From NCBI RefSeq assembly GCF_008639165.1, contig NZ_CP029197.1, positions 1,674,001 through 1,738,000 of the forward strand: a stretch of DNA of 64,000 nucleotides. The letters are read 5' to 3'. The DNA is from Streptomyces venezuelae ATCC 10712 (lineage in GTDB: Bacteria > Actinomycetota > Actinomycetes > Streptomycetales > Streptomycetaceae). Shown here piece after piece: positions 26,413-34,576 of the stretch. Position 1 is the stretch's first letter, and each line of letters starts with the position of its first letter. Below the pieces are notes generated by a model. The model searched no databases. It worked only from the letters and a program-made list of their open reading frames with translations, and was not told the DNA's origin. Both the position numbers and the translations under genes were made by a program.

Positions 26413-27930
26413 TCAGCGCCTCGGAACTCCCAGCGGGTTGCCGTCGCGGAGTTCGGGCGGCAGCAGGTGGCCGGGGGTCGACTGGTAGGTGACCGGACGC
26501 AGCCAGCGCTCGATCGCGGTCGCCCCGACCGAGGTGGAGGTGGAGGTGGTGGCCGGGTAGGGGCCGCCGTGGTGCTGGGCGGCGGCGACGGCGACGCCGG
26601 TGGGCCAGCCGTTGACGAGGACGCGGCCCGCGAGCGGGGTGAGTTCGGCGAGGAGCGAGGCCGCGTCGGCGTCCTCGCCCCGCTCGGCGATGTGCAGGGT
26701 GGCGGTGAGGTTGCCGGGCAGCCGGGAGAGGACCTCGCTGATCTCCGTACGGGAGTCGTAGCGGGCGACGACGGTGACCGGGCCGAAGCACTCCTCCAGG
26801 AGGAGGTCGTGGCCCTCCCCGTCGGGGCCGCCGGTGAGCCGTGCGGCGTCGACGGCGAGGACGCCGGCGCTGACCGTGTGGGTGCCGCCAGGGCCCGGGG
26901 TGACGGGGGCCGCCACCCCGGCGAGGGCGGCGCGCTCGGCGGCCCCGGCGACGAAGGCCTCGCGCATCCGGTGGTCGAGCAGGACGGCCGGTGCGGCCGC
27001 GGAGACCCCGGCGGCGAGGGCGTCGAGGAAGCGGTCGCCCGCCTCGCCCGTGGGGGCCAGGACGAAGCCGGGCTTGGTGCAGAACTGGCCGGCGCCCAGG
27101 GTCATGGAACCGGCCAGACCGGCGCCGATCTCCTCGGCCCGCTCCTCGACGGCGGCGGGGGTCAGCACGACGGGGTTGAGGGAGCCGAGTTCGCCGTGGA
27201 AGGGGATGGGGACGGGCCGGGCGGCGGCGGCGTCGAAGAGGGCCCGGCCGCCGCGGACCGAGCCGGTGAAGCCGGCGGCCGCGACGAGCGGGTGGCGGAC
27301 CAGTTCGACGCCCGCGTCGAAGCCGTGGACGAGGACGACGACGTCCTCGGGGAGGCCCGTCTTGGCGGCGGCCCCGCGGAGCAGGGAGGCGCAGAGCTCG
27401 GAGGTGGCGGGGTGGTCCGGGTGGCCCTTGACGACCACGGGGCAGCCGGCCGCGAGGGCGCTCGCGGTGTCGCCGCCCGGGACGGAGAAGGCGAGCGGGA
27501 AGTTGCTGGCGGCGTAGACCGCGACGACGCCGAGCGGGATCTTCCAGCGGCGCATGTCGGGCCGTGGCGGGGTGGCTCCGGGGTCGGGCAGGTCGATCCG
27601 GACGTCGAGGAAGGAGCCCTCCTCGACGACCTCGGCGAAGGCCCTCAACTGGGCGGTGGTGCGGGCGAGTTCGCCGGTGAGGCGGACCGGTCCGAGGGCC
27701 GTCTCGGCGTCCGCCGTCCCGACGATCCGCTCGCCGGCCCCGTCGAGGAGGTCGGCCGCGGTACGGAGGAAGGCGGCCCGTACGGTCCGGTCGGCGAGCG
27801 CCTCCCGGACCTGGTGGGCGGCCCGTACGGCCCGGTCGACGTCCGCCGCCGTGGACTCCGTCCCGACCCGCTCGCGCGGCTTCCCCGTCCGGGGGTCCAC
27901 ACTCCACACTGGTTCTGCCGCCACCGCCAC
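26413..27930 (-). CDS. Alpha-ketoglutarate semialdehyde dehydrogenase family enzyme
   Basis: A 505-residue aldehyde dehydrogenase of the 2,5-dioxovalerate dehydrogenase group, which oxidises 2-oxoglutarate semialdehyde to 2-oxoglutarate with NAD(P)+, the last step of oxidative hexuronate, pentose and hydroxyproline routes. It has VWSVDPRTGKPRE at the start, IPLGVVAVYAASNFPLAFS, cofactor loop GFTGSVRGG, the general base in PFHGELGSLNP, and the nucleophile Cys in LGAGQFCTKPG. The GTG at 27930 with AGGGG upstream is chosen; the frame is open to 28011. It is divergent from an IclR regulator. Together with udh and kdgD at 43-45 kb it fits a uronate-to-2-oxoglutarate pathway. Confidence 0.88.
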   Translation of the reverse strand: MAVAAEPVWSVDPRTGKPRERVGTESTAADVDRAVRAAHQVREALADRTVRAAFLRTAADLLDGAGERIVGTADAETALGPVRLTGELARTTAQLRAFAEVVEEGSFLDVRIDLPDPGATPPRPDMRRWKIPLGVVAVYAASNFPLAFSVPGGDTASALAAGCPVVVKGHPDHPATSELCASLLRGAAAKTGLPEDVVVLVHGFDAGVELVRHPLVAAAGFTGSVRGGRALFDAAAARPVPIPFHGELGSLNPVVLTPAAVEERAEEIGAGLAGSMTLGAGQFCTKPGFVLAPTGEAGDRFLDALAAGVSAAAPAVLLDHRMREAFVAGAAERAALAGVAAPVTPGPGGTHTVSAGVLAVDAARLTGGPDGEGHDLLLEECFGPVTVVARYDSRTEISEVLSRLPGNLTATLHIAERGEDADAASLLAELTPLAGRVLVNGWPTGVAVAAAQHHGGPYPATTSTSTSVGATAIERWLRPVTYQSTPGHLLPPELRDGNPLGVPRR

Positions 27931-27936
27931 GCCCCT

Positions 27937-27959
27937 GTTCGCTATTCTGAACACAGTTC
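27937..27959. promoter_or_regulatory. Overlapping GTTC/GAAC palindromes (IclR operator candidate)
   Basis: GTTC-N8-GAAC (27937-27952) shares its right arm with GAAC-ACA-GTTC (27949-27959). The cluster touches the ribosome site of the dehydrogenase gene and is 115 bases before the IclR start, a position suited to repression of the dehydrogenase. Confidence 0.5.
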
Positions 27960-28073
27960 CCGTAGATGAACGTATCTGACGGGACTCTAGGGACGGCCCG
28001 GCCGTCTCCACAAGGGGCCCCGTTCAGCCAGGTGGCCACGGGACGACCGGACGACGGAAAAGGGGCGAGGGTC

Positions 28074-28844
28074 ATGGCGACAGCCGACGCGGGCGGAGCG
28101 CAGGTGAAGTCCGCGGTGCGGACCGTGGAGCTGCTCGAATACTTCGCCGGACGGCCCGGAATGCACTCGCTGGCCGCCGTCCAGGAGGCCGTCGGCTACC
28201 CCAAGTCCAGCCTGTACATGCTGCTGCGCACGCTGGTCGAACTCGGCTGGGTGGAGACCGACGCGACGGGCACCCGGTACGGCATCGGGGTGCGGGCGCT
28301 GCTCGTCGGCACCTCGTACATCGACGGGGACGAGGTGGTGGCCGCCTCCCGGCCCACCCTGGACCGGCTCTCCGACGACACCACCGAAACCATCCACCTC
28401 GCACGCCTCGACGGCACCAACGTGGTCTATCTGGCGACCCGTCAGTCCCAGCACTACCTGCGGCCGTTCACCCGGGTCGGGCGCCGGCTGCCCGCGCACT
28501 CGACCTCACTCGGCAAGGCGCTGCTCGCCACCCACACCGACGACCAGGTGCGCAAGCTGCTCCCGGAGACCCTCCCGGCGCTCACCGAGCACACGATCAC
28601 CGACCGCGAGCAGCTCATCGAGGAGCTGCACGCCATCCGCGAGCAGGGGATCTCGGTGGACCGGGAGGAGAACACCCTGGGGCTGCGCTGCTTCGGCGTC
28701 GCGATCCCGTACCGGACCCCCGCGCGGGACGCGATCAGCTGCTCGGTGCCGGTGGCGCGGCTCACCCCGGCCCACGAGCAGATGATCAAGGACGCGCTCT
28801 TCGACGCGCGCGACCGGCTGACGCTGGCGACCCGCCGCCTCTGA
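28074..28844 (+). CDS. IclR family transcriptional regulator
   Basis: A 256-residue regulator. The N-terminal winged helix has VKSAVRTVELLEYFAGRPG and AVQEAVGYPKSSLYMLLRTLVELGWVE. The C-terminal effector domain has LARLDGTNVVYLATRQSQHYLRP, RLPAHSTSLGKALLATH and VDREENTLGLRCFGVAIP, typical of IclR/KdgR sensors of small acids. The ATG follows AGGGGCGAGG. It is divergent from the semialdehyde dehydrogenase, so an inducer from sugar-acid breakdown is likely. It ends 12 bases before a convergent cupin gene. Confidence 0.92.
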   Translation: MATADAGGAQVKSAVRTVELLEYFAGRPGMHSLAAVQEAVGYPKSSLYMLLRTLVELGWVETDATGTRYGIGVRALLVGTSYIDGDEVVAASRPTLDRLSDDTTETIHLARLDGTNVVYLATRQSQHYLRPFTRVGRRLPAHSTSLGKALLATHTDDQVRKLLPETLPALTEHTITDREQLIEELHAIREQGISVDREENTLGLRCFGVAIPYRTPARDAISCSVPVARLTPAHEQMIKDALFDARDRLTLATRRL

Positions 28845-28856
28845 CCGCACGGCCGG

Positions 28857-29357
28857 TCAGCCGCGCTCGGCCAGTGCCTTCTGCCAGGCCGGGCTGTCCA
28901 CGTAGTGGTTGTCGTACTGCTCCGAGGAGGCCTTGATCTCCTCGAAGCTCGCCTCGCCCCGCATGACCCGGCCGAGCAGGCGCAGGTAGTCGAAGCGGGC
29001 CATGCCCGGCGTGAAGACGAACAGGACGTCCGCCTCGGCGCCGGGCGCCGCCGCGAAGGCGTGGGCGGTGTGCGGCGGGACGAGGAGGAAGTCGCCCTTC
29101 TCCAGGACGGAGAGCTCCTCGCCGACCAGGACCTGGAGCGAGCCGTCGATGACGTAGAACATCTCCGAGGCCTTGGTGTGGAAGTGCGCCGGGGCGCCGA
29201 CCGCACCCTCGGCGAAGGTGGAGCGGTAGCTGGTGAGCTGTCCACCGGTGGTGCCGGAGTCGGCGAGGAGGGTCATCACGCTGCTGGGGTCCGCCGTGGT
29301 CTCGGCGTCGGCGGCGCGGGTCAGGAGCGGGGCGAAGGGCGCGTTGTTGTCGTTCAT
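28857..29357 (-). CDS. Cupin domain protein
   Basis: A 166-residue single-domain cupin of unknown activity. Motif 1 appears as GAPAHFHTKASEMFYVIDGSL with histidines and a glutamate suited to a metal, and motif 2 as KGDFLLVPPHTAHAFAAAPG. A C-terminal helical extension (EIKASSEQYDNHYVD) follows. The ATG at 29357 has no good ribosome site; a GTG two codons upstream is an alternative. An imperfect hairpin (ATTG...CACCC/GGGTGCAAT, 29378-29401) lies just upstream and may be regulatory. Confidence 0.83.
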   Translation of the reverse strand: MNDNNAPFAPLLTRAADAETTADPSSVMTLLADSGTTGGQLTSYRSTFAEGAVGAPAHFHTKASEMFYVIDGSLQVLVGEELSVLEKGDFLLVPPHTAHAFAAAPGAEADVLFVFTPGMARFDYLRLLGRVMRGEASFEEIKASSEQYDNHYVDSPAWQKALAERG

Positions 29358-29430
29358 GATCACTACTCTAGAGCGGCATTGACCACCCCGAAGGGTGCAA
29401 TCGATCTAGAAAAACGTGGGTCAATTTCAT

Positions 29431-29474
29431 CCAGGCGCCGCCCGCCCCTCCCCCAGGCGCCGCCCTCCCCTCCC
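29431..29474 (+). repeat. 22-bp tandem duplication
   Basis: Two 22-base units starting CCAGGCGCCGCCC at 29431 and 29453, differing at one position, in the divergent gap between the cupin and the membrane-protein gene. Confidence 0.7.
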
Positions 29475-29543
29475 CCGCGCGGCGGAGGCGGATCACCGGC
29501 GGGCAGGACGCGCCGCCCCCGGTCCGCGGCCGAGCCTTGAGCC

Positions 29544-30539
29544 ATGACCAGGACCGAACTCCTCCGCTCCCCCGCCGCCCCTCCCGAGGCCGGCATCAGC
29601 CCCGCCCGCCGGGCCCTGCGCGCCCTCGCGATCCTCGCCTGCGTCCCGTACATCGCGCTCAAGACCGCGTGGGTGGCGGGCAGCGAGATCGGCATCCCCG
29701 CCGGAAGCGCGCTCCTCGAACACCGCCAGATGATGATCGTCGCCAACGCGGTCTCGGTGGTGGCCGACGCCCTCGTGGTCGTCCTCGCCCTGCTCCTCAC
29801 CCGGCCCTGGGGGCGGCGGGTGCCCGCCTGGCTCCTGGTGCTCCCGATGTGGGCGGCGACCGGGCTGCTCGCCCCGATCATGACCGGCTACCCCGCCCAG
29901 CTCGCGGTCGCCCTCCTCACCGGCGGCGAGCAGGCCGCCCCGCCCGCCGAACCCTTCCTGCACTCCTGGGTCTTCGCCGTCGTCTACGGCGGCTTCATCC
30001 TCCAGGGCCTCTCCCTCGGCACCCTCTTCGTGTTGTACGCGCGCGACCGCTGGGGCCGGCTCCTGCGGGCCCGGCTCGGTGAACCGGCCGCCCGTACGGC
30101 CGGGCCCGGCGTACGGGCGGTCGCCCTGGCCGCCACCGCCGTCGCGCTGGTGCCCCTCACGCTCCACACGATGTGGCTGTCCGGCGCCACCGAGGGCCTG
30201 TCGCCCCGTCAGGCAGCCGGACGTGACGCCGACTTCGCCGTCCTGCAAGCCCAGTGGATCGTCTTCCTCCTCGTCGCCGTGGCCGCCACGCTCCTCCTCG
30301 TCCTGCGCCGGCCCGCGCCGCCGAGGACCCGCGCCCTCGTCGCCCTCGCCTGGACCGGCTCGGGCGCGGCGGGCTGCTGGGGCGCGTACCTGTCGCTGGT
30401 CGCGCTGGCGCCGACGTCCGATCCCGCCCAGCAGGTCACGGCCCTCGCGCGACTGGCCTACGCTGGCGAAATGATCACCGGGTTCCTCCTCGCCGCCTGT
30501 CTGGCCGCGGTCCTGCGGCGGCGGAGCGCCGAGGCGTGA
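29544..30539 (+). CDS. Multi-pass membrane protein, function unknown
   Basis: A 331-residue integral membrane protein with about eight hydrophobic segments, starting near RALRALAILACVPYIALKTAWVAG and ending ITGFLLAACLAAVL. It has few charged loops and no recognisable catalytic motif. The stop overlaps the GTG of a sensor kinase gene (GTGA), which in turn overlaps a response regulator gene, so the three form one translationally coupled unit. It may be a sensory partner or the output of the two-component pair; this is inference from position alone. Confidence 0.8.
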   Translation: MTRTELLRSPAAPPEAGISPARRALRALAILACVPYIALKTAWVAGSEIGIPAGSALLEHRQMMIVANAVSVVADALVVVLALLLTRPWGRRVPAWLLVLPMWAATGLLAPIMTGYPAQLAVALLTGGEQAAPPAEPFLHSWVFAVVYGGFILQGLSLGTLFVLYARDRWGRLLRARLGEPAARTAGPGVRAVALAATAVALVPLTLHTMWLSGATEGLSPRQAAGRDADFAVLQAQWIVFLLVAVAATLLLVLRRPAPPRTRALVALAWTGSGAAGCWGAYLSLVALAPTSDPAQQVTALARLAYAGEMITGFLLAACLAAVLRRRSAEA

Positions 30540-31792
30540 GGCGGTACGCCCCCGCCGCCCTCGCGGCGGCCCTGCTCGGGCAGCGGGCCCGGCGGCGCTG
30601 GCTCCATCTGATCGTGGGCGGCGCGCTGTTCATGCCGTTCTGGATGGTCGGCACGCTGCTCATGGGCCCGCTGCTCGACGAGGGCGGGATGTTCTCCGGC
30701 GGTCTCGGCGTGCAGTTCGGGGCGTACGCGGTGGGACTCCCGCTCGTCGCCGTCGCCGCGCTGTTCCCGCTGGCCCGGCCGATGGCGGTGGCGGCGGCGC
30801 GGGCGCTCTGCGGGGTCCCGGCGGAGCGGCTCGCGGACGGTCCTGCCCGGGGCCGGGCGGCGAAGGCCCGGACCTCCGGCTGGTTCGTCCTGCACCTGGG
30901 CGCCGGGGCACTGGTCAGCGGGGCGACGCTCGCCCTGCCGCCGTTCGCGGTCTCCGTGACGGCGCTGCCGTTCTCGCCGGCCCTCCGGGCGTCGGAGCTC
31001 GGCCGGTTCTGGGGCCTCGACCGGCCCTGGTGGGACTGGGCGGCGCTCCCGGCGGGGCTCCTGATGCTGGTCGCGCTGGCCGCCGTGGCGGCCGCGACGG
31101 GGACCCTGCTCGCCCGGTCGGCGCCCCGGCTGCTCGGGCCGAGCCCGGCGGACCGGCTGGCGGCCGCCGAGCGGCGCGCGGCGGAGGCCGAGTCCCGCAA
31201 CCGGCTGGCCCGGGAGCTGCACGACTCGGTCGGCCACGCGCTGAGCGCGGTCACCCTCCAGGCCGGGGCGGCCCGCCGGGTGCTGGACGCCGGCGCCGGG
31301 GCCGACCTGGAGTTCGTCCGGGAGGCGCTGACCGCGATCGAGGAGACGACCCGGCGCACGGTCGGCGAGCTGGACGGGGTCCTGGGCCTGCTGCGGCGCG
31401 GCGACGAGGTCGAGGAGGGGGTGGGCCCCGGGCTCGACTCGCTGGCGGCGCTGGTGCGGGGCGCGGGGCCGAAGGTGGCGCTCACCGTGTCCGGCGACCT
31501 CTCCGCCGTACCGGAGACGCTGTCCCGTGAGGCGTACCGGATCGTTCAGGAAGGGCTGACGAACGCGGCCCGGCACGCGGGCGGCGAGCCCGTCACCGTA
31601 CGGGTCGAGGCCCGTACCGAAGCATGGGAGATCACCGTGGAGAACCCCCTGTCCGCGCGGCCGCCGGTCGCCCGCCCGCACGGCGGGCACGGCCTGCGCG
31701 GCATCGGCGAACGGGCCCGGCTGCTCGGCGGCACCGCCGAGGCCGGAGCGGCGGCCGGCGTCTGGCGCCTCGCGGTCAGGATCCCCCGGTGA
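30536..31792 (+). CDS. Sensor histidine kinase (HisKA_3, NarL-type)
   Basis: A 418-residue membrane kinase. Four to five hydrophobic segments in the first 200 residues form the sensor, then AERRAAEAESRNRLARELHDSVGHALSA gives the dimerisation helix with the phospho-accepting His229. The ATPase domain has IVQEGLTNAARHAGG (N box) and GGHGLRGIGERARLLGG (G boxes). The GTG start overlaps the membrane gene's stop and its own stop overlaps the regulator start (GTGA both times). It phosphorylates the adjacent LuxR-type regulator; the signal is unknown. Confidence 0.93.
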   Translation: MRRYAPAALAAALLGQRARRRWLHLIVGGALFMPFWMVGTLLMGPLLDEGGMFSGGLGVQFGAYAVGLPLVAVAALFPLARPMAVAAARALCGVPAERLADGPARGRAAKARTSGWFVLHLGAGALVSGATLALPPFAVSVTALPFSPALRASELGRFWGLDRPWWDWAALPAGLLMLVALAAVAAATGTLLARSAPRLLGPSPADRLAAAERRAAEAESRNRLARELHDSVGHALSAVTLQAGAARRVLDAGAGADLEFVREALTAIEETTRRTVGELDGVLGLLRRGDEVEEGVGPGLDSLAALVRGAGPKVALTVSGDLSAVPETLSREAYRIVQEGLTNAARHAGGEPVTVRVEARTEAWEITVENPLSARPPVARPHGGHGLRGIGERARLLGGTAEAGAAAGVWRLAVRIPR

Positions 31793-32445
31793 GCGCCGTC
31801 CGGGTCGTCCTGGCCGACGACGAGCGGATGGTGCGGACGGCCCTGCGGGTCATCCTCGACGCGGAGCCCGACCTGACCGTCGTCGGCGAGGCGTCCACCG
31901 GCGCCGAGGCGGTGTCGGTGGTGCGGGCGGAGCGGCCCGACGTCGTCCTGATGGACGTGCGGATGCCGGAGATCGACGGCATCCGGGCCACCGAACAGAT
32001 CCTCGCCGGGATGGCGGAGCCGCCCCGGATCGTGGTCGTGACCACCTTCGAGAACGACGCGTACGTCTACGACGCGCTGCGCGTCGGCGCGGCCGGGTTC
32101 CTGCTGAAGCGGGCGGCGGCGGAGGAGCTGGTGAGCGCGGTCCGGCTGGTCGCCCGGAGCGACTCTCTGCTGTACCCGGCGGCGGTACGCGGCCTGGCCG
32201 CCGAGCACGCGAGGAACCGGCCGCCGGTGGCACCGCCCTGGGTGGCGCGGCTCACCGAGCGGGAGGCGGAGGTGCTGCGCCTGGTCGCGACGGGCCTGAC
32301 GAACGCGGAGATCGCCGGCCGGATGGGCGTGGGCCCGGCGACGGTGAAGACGCACGTGGCGTCGGTCCTGGCGAAGTCGGGCGCCCGGGACCGCACGCAG
32401 GCGGTGATCCTCGCGTACGAGTCGGGGTTCGTCCGGGCGGGGTGA
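31789..32445 (+). CDS. NarL/FixJ-type response regulator
   Basis: A 218-residue regulator with a receiver domain (VVLADDERMVRTALRVILDAE; phospho-acceptor Asp56 in VVLMDVRMPEIDG; late VVTTFENDAYVYDALR and LLKRAAAEEL with the conserved Lys). The C-terminal LuxR helix-turn-helix is LTEREAEVLRLVATGLTNAE followed by IAGRMGVGPATVKTHVASVL. It is coupled to the kinase by a GTGA overlap. DNA targets are not evident; autoregulation of the three-gene unit is usual for this class. Confidence 0.94.
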   Translation: MSAVRVVLADDERMVRTALRVILDAEPDLTVVGEASTGAEAVSVVRAERPDVVLMDVRMPEIDGIRATEQILAGMAEPPRIVVVTTFENDAYVYDALRVGAAGFLLKRAAAEELVSAVRLVARSDSLLYPAAVRGLAAEHARNRPPVAPPWVARLTEREAEVLRLVATGLTNAEIAGRMGVGPATVKTHVASVLAKSGARDRTQAVILAYESGFVRAG

Positions 32446-32542
32446 CGGCGGCCACACGGAGGCCCGGTCCGTATGAAGGTTCGCTGAGAAACGGAGCACA
32501 AGCGGAACGTCTGCCACCGGTCCGTTCGTCCCCCCAGGTGCG

Positions 32543-33991
32543 ATGAACAAGACGATCAGGCGCACCTCGGTCTTCGTCCTCATCCTCGTGCTCGCCCTGC
32601 TGGGCCGGGCCACCTGGGTGCAGGCGTACGAGGGCAAGGCGCTCGCGGACGACAAGAAGAACCGGCGGCAGACCATCGCGCAGTACGCGCAGCCGCTCGG
32701 GAACATCGTCGTGGCCGGCTCCCCGGTCACCGGCTCGAAGAGGACGGAGGGAACGGACCTCGCGTACCAGCGCACGTACACGGACGGCGAGCTGTACGCG
32801 GCGGTCACCGGATACAGCTCGCAGGCGTACGGCGCCACCCAGCTGGAGGGCATCTACTCCGACGTCCTGGACGGCACCGACGACCGGCTGAAGAACCCGC
32901 TCGACGCCATCACCCGCAAACAGCAGGAGCCGGGCACGGTCGTCACCACGATCGACCCCGCCGTGCAGAAGGCGGCCTACGAGGCGCTCGGGAACAAGAA
33001 AGGCGCGGCCGTGGCCGTCGACCCGGCGACCGGCCGGATCCTCGCGATGGTCTCCACCCCGTCCTACGACCCGTCGAAGATCGCCGGGACGACGGACGGA
33101 GACGCCTGGAAGGCGCTGACCACCGACGAGGACAAGCCGCTGGTCAACCGGGCCCTGCGCCAGCCGCTGCCGCCGGGCTCGACGTTCAAGCTGGTCGTCG
33201 CGGCGGCCGCCCTGGAGGACGGTCTGTACGGCTCGGTGGACACGGCGACGAAGAGCCCCGACCCGTACACCCTGCCGAACACCCGGACCGTGCTGAAGAA
33301 CGAGAACGCCTCCGCGCCCTGCGAGAACGCCACGATCCGCACCGCGCTCCGGTACTCCTGCAACAACGTCTTCGCCAAGATGGCCGCCGACCTGGGCCAG
33401 GACAAGGTGAAGGCGATGGCGGAGAAGTTCGGCTTCAACGACACCGAGCTCGACGTGCCGGTGCGCGCCTACGCGAGCGTGTACCCGTCCAAGATGGACA
33501 AGGCGCAGACGGCGCTGACCGGCATCGGCCAGTTCGACGTGACCGCCACCCCGCTCCAGATGGCGATGGTGTCGGCGGTGATCGCCCACGACGGCCTGCT
33601 GGCCGCCCCGCACATGGTGTCGCAGGTCGTCGACTCCGACGGCGACGCGCTGACCTCGTACAAGGACGGGGACACCGAGCGGATCGTCTCCTCCTCGACG
33701 GCCGAGCAGCTGCGCAGCGCGATGGTGACCGTGGTGGAGAAGGGCACCGGCACCAACGCGGCGATCAGCGGGGCCGAGGTCGGCGGCAAGACCGGCACGG
33801 CGCAGCACGGCGAGAACAACAGCAAGACGCCGTACGCCTGGTTCACCTCGTACGCCAAGGATCCCGCGACCGGGAAGCAGGTCGCCGTCGCGGTGATGAT
33901 CGAGGACTCGGGCGCGGCCCGCTCCGAGGTCAGCGGCAACGGCCTCGCGGCCCCGGTGGCGCAGAAGATGATGGCGGCGGCGCTGAAGTGA
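32543..33991 (+). CDS. Penicillin-binding protein (class B transpeptidase, PbpA-like)
   Basis: A 482-residue membrane-anchored D,D-transpeptidase that cross-links peptidoglycan. One N-terminal helix (VFVLILVLALLGRATWVQAY) is followed by a short dimerisation module and the penicillin-binding domain: PPGSTFK with catalytic Ser213 and Lys216, RYSCNN as the SxN motif, and GGKTGTAQHG with the KTG at about 416-418. It is monofunctional. No RodA/FtsW partner lies beside it, unlike the divisome-type pbpA of streptomycetes. It stands alone between a two-component system and a small membrane gene, with a 97-base leader containing no clear operator. Confidence 0.92.
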   Translation: MNKTIRRTSVFVLILVLALLGRATWVQAYEGKALADDKKNRRQTIAQYAQPLGNIVVAGSPVTGSKRTEGTDLAYQRTYTDGELYAAVTGYSSQAYGATQLEGIYSDVLDGTDDRLKNPLDAITRKQQEPGTVVTTIDPAVQKAAYEALGNKKGAAVAVDPATGRILAMVSTPSYDPSKIAGTTDGDAWKALTTDEDKPLVNRALRQPLPPGSTFKLVVAAAALEDGLYGSVDTATKSPDPYTLPNTRTVLKNENASAPCENATIRTALRYSCNNVFAKMAADLGQDKVKAMAEKFGFNDTELDVPVRAYASVYPSKMDKAQTALTGIGQFDVTATPLQMAMVSAVIAHDGLLAAPHMVSQVVDSDGDALTSYKDGDTERIVSSSTAEQLRSAMVTVVEKGTGTNAAISGAEVGGKTGTAQHGENNSKTPYAWFTSYAKDPATGKQVAVAVMIEDSGAARSEVSGNGLAAPVAQKMMAAALK

Positions 33992-34159
33992 GGTGGGGCG
34001 TCCGAGGCCGTGAGGCGAGACGGCCGGGGCCGTGAAGTGAGGTGACGGGGGCCCCGATTGGCCGTCGGTGCCCGTCACACGATATGCAGGGTCCCGCTCG
34101 CGTCCGAGCACGCATTCGAACTCGAACCACTGATCCTGCTCACCTCGCGGAGGACCGCC

Positions 34160-34576
34160 GTGCGTCTGCCCCGTTCCCTGTCCGGCTGGACCATGGCGGT
34201 CTTCGGCGTGCTCGCCGCCGCGCTCGGGGTGGTGGGCCTGGTCGCACCGGACGCCCTGCTCACGGTGATGGGCTTCGAGCCGGTGCCCGACGGCGGCCGC
34301 GCGGACGGCGACCACACGCTCGTCTTCCTGACCGCCTCCTCCATGGCCGCGCTCAACATGGGCGTCTACTACGTGCTGGCCGCGCTGGCCGACTGGAAGC
34401 CCTTCTTCCGCTGGACGGTGCCGTTCCGCCTCCTCACCTGCGCGGTCTTCACCCTCGCCGTCGTCACCGGCCGCGCCCCGTCCGGCTTCCTGGGCGTGGG
34501 CCTGTGGGAGGGCCTGGGCGCGGTGGTGACCGGGGCCGCCCTGCGGTACGAGAAGCGGGGAGCGCCGGAGGCGTGA
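34160..34576 (+). CDS. Small four-helix membrane protein
   Basis: A 138-residue protein with four hydrophobic segments beginning WTMAVFGVLAAALGVVGLVAPDALL and ending LWEGLGAVVTGAALRY. GTG at 34160 is chosen because GCGGAGGA lies 6 bases upstream and the N terminus becomes a short basic stretch before helix 1; the frame is open to 34058. No catalytic motif. Its stop overlaps the start of the HEAT-repeat gene (GTGA), so the two are translated together. Confidence 0.78.
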   Translation: MRLPRSLSGWTMAVFGVLAAALGVVGLVAPDALLTVMGFEPVPDGGRADGDHTLVFLTASSMAALNMGVYYVLAALADWKPFFRWTVPFRLLTCAVFTLAVVTGRAPSGFLGVGLWEGLGAVVTGAALRYEKRGAPEA

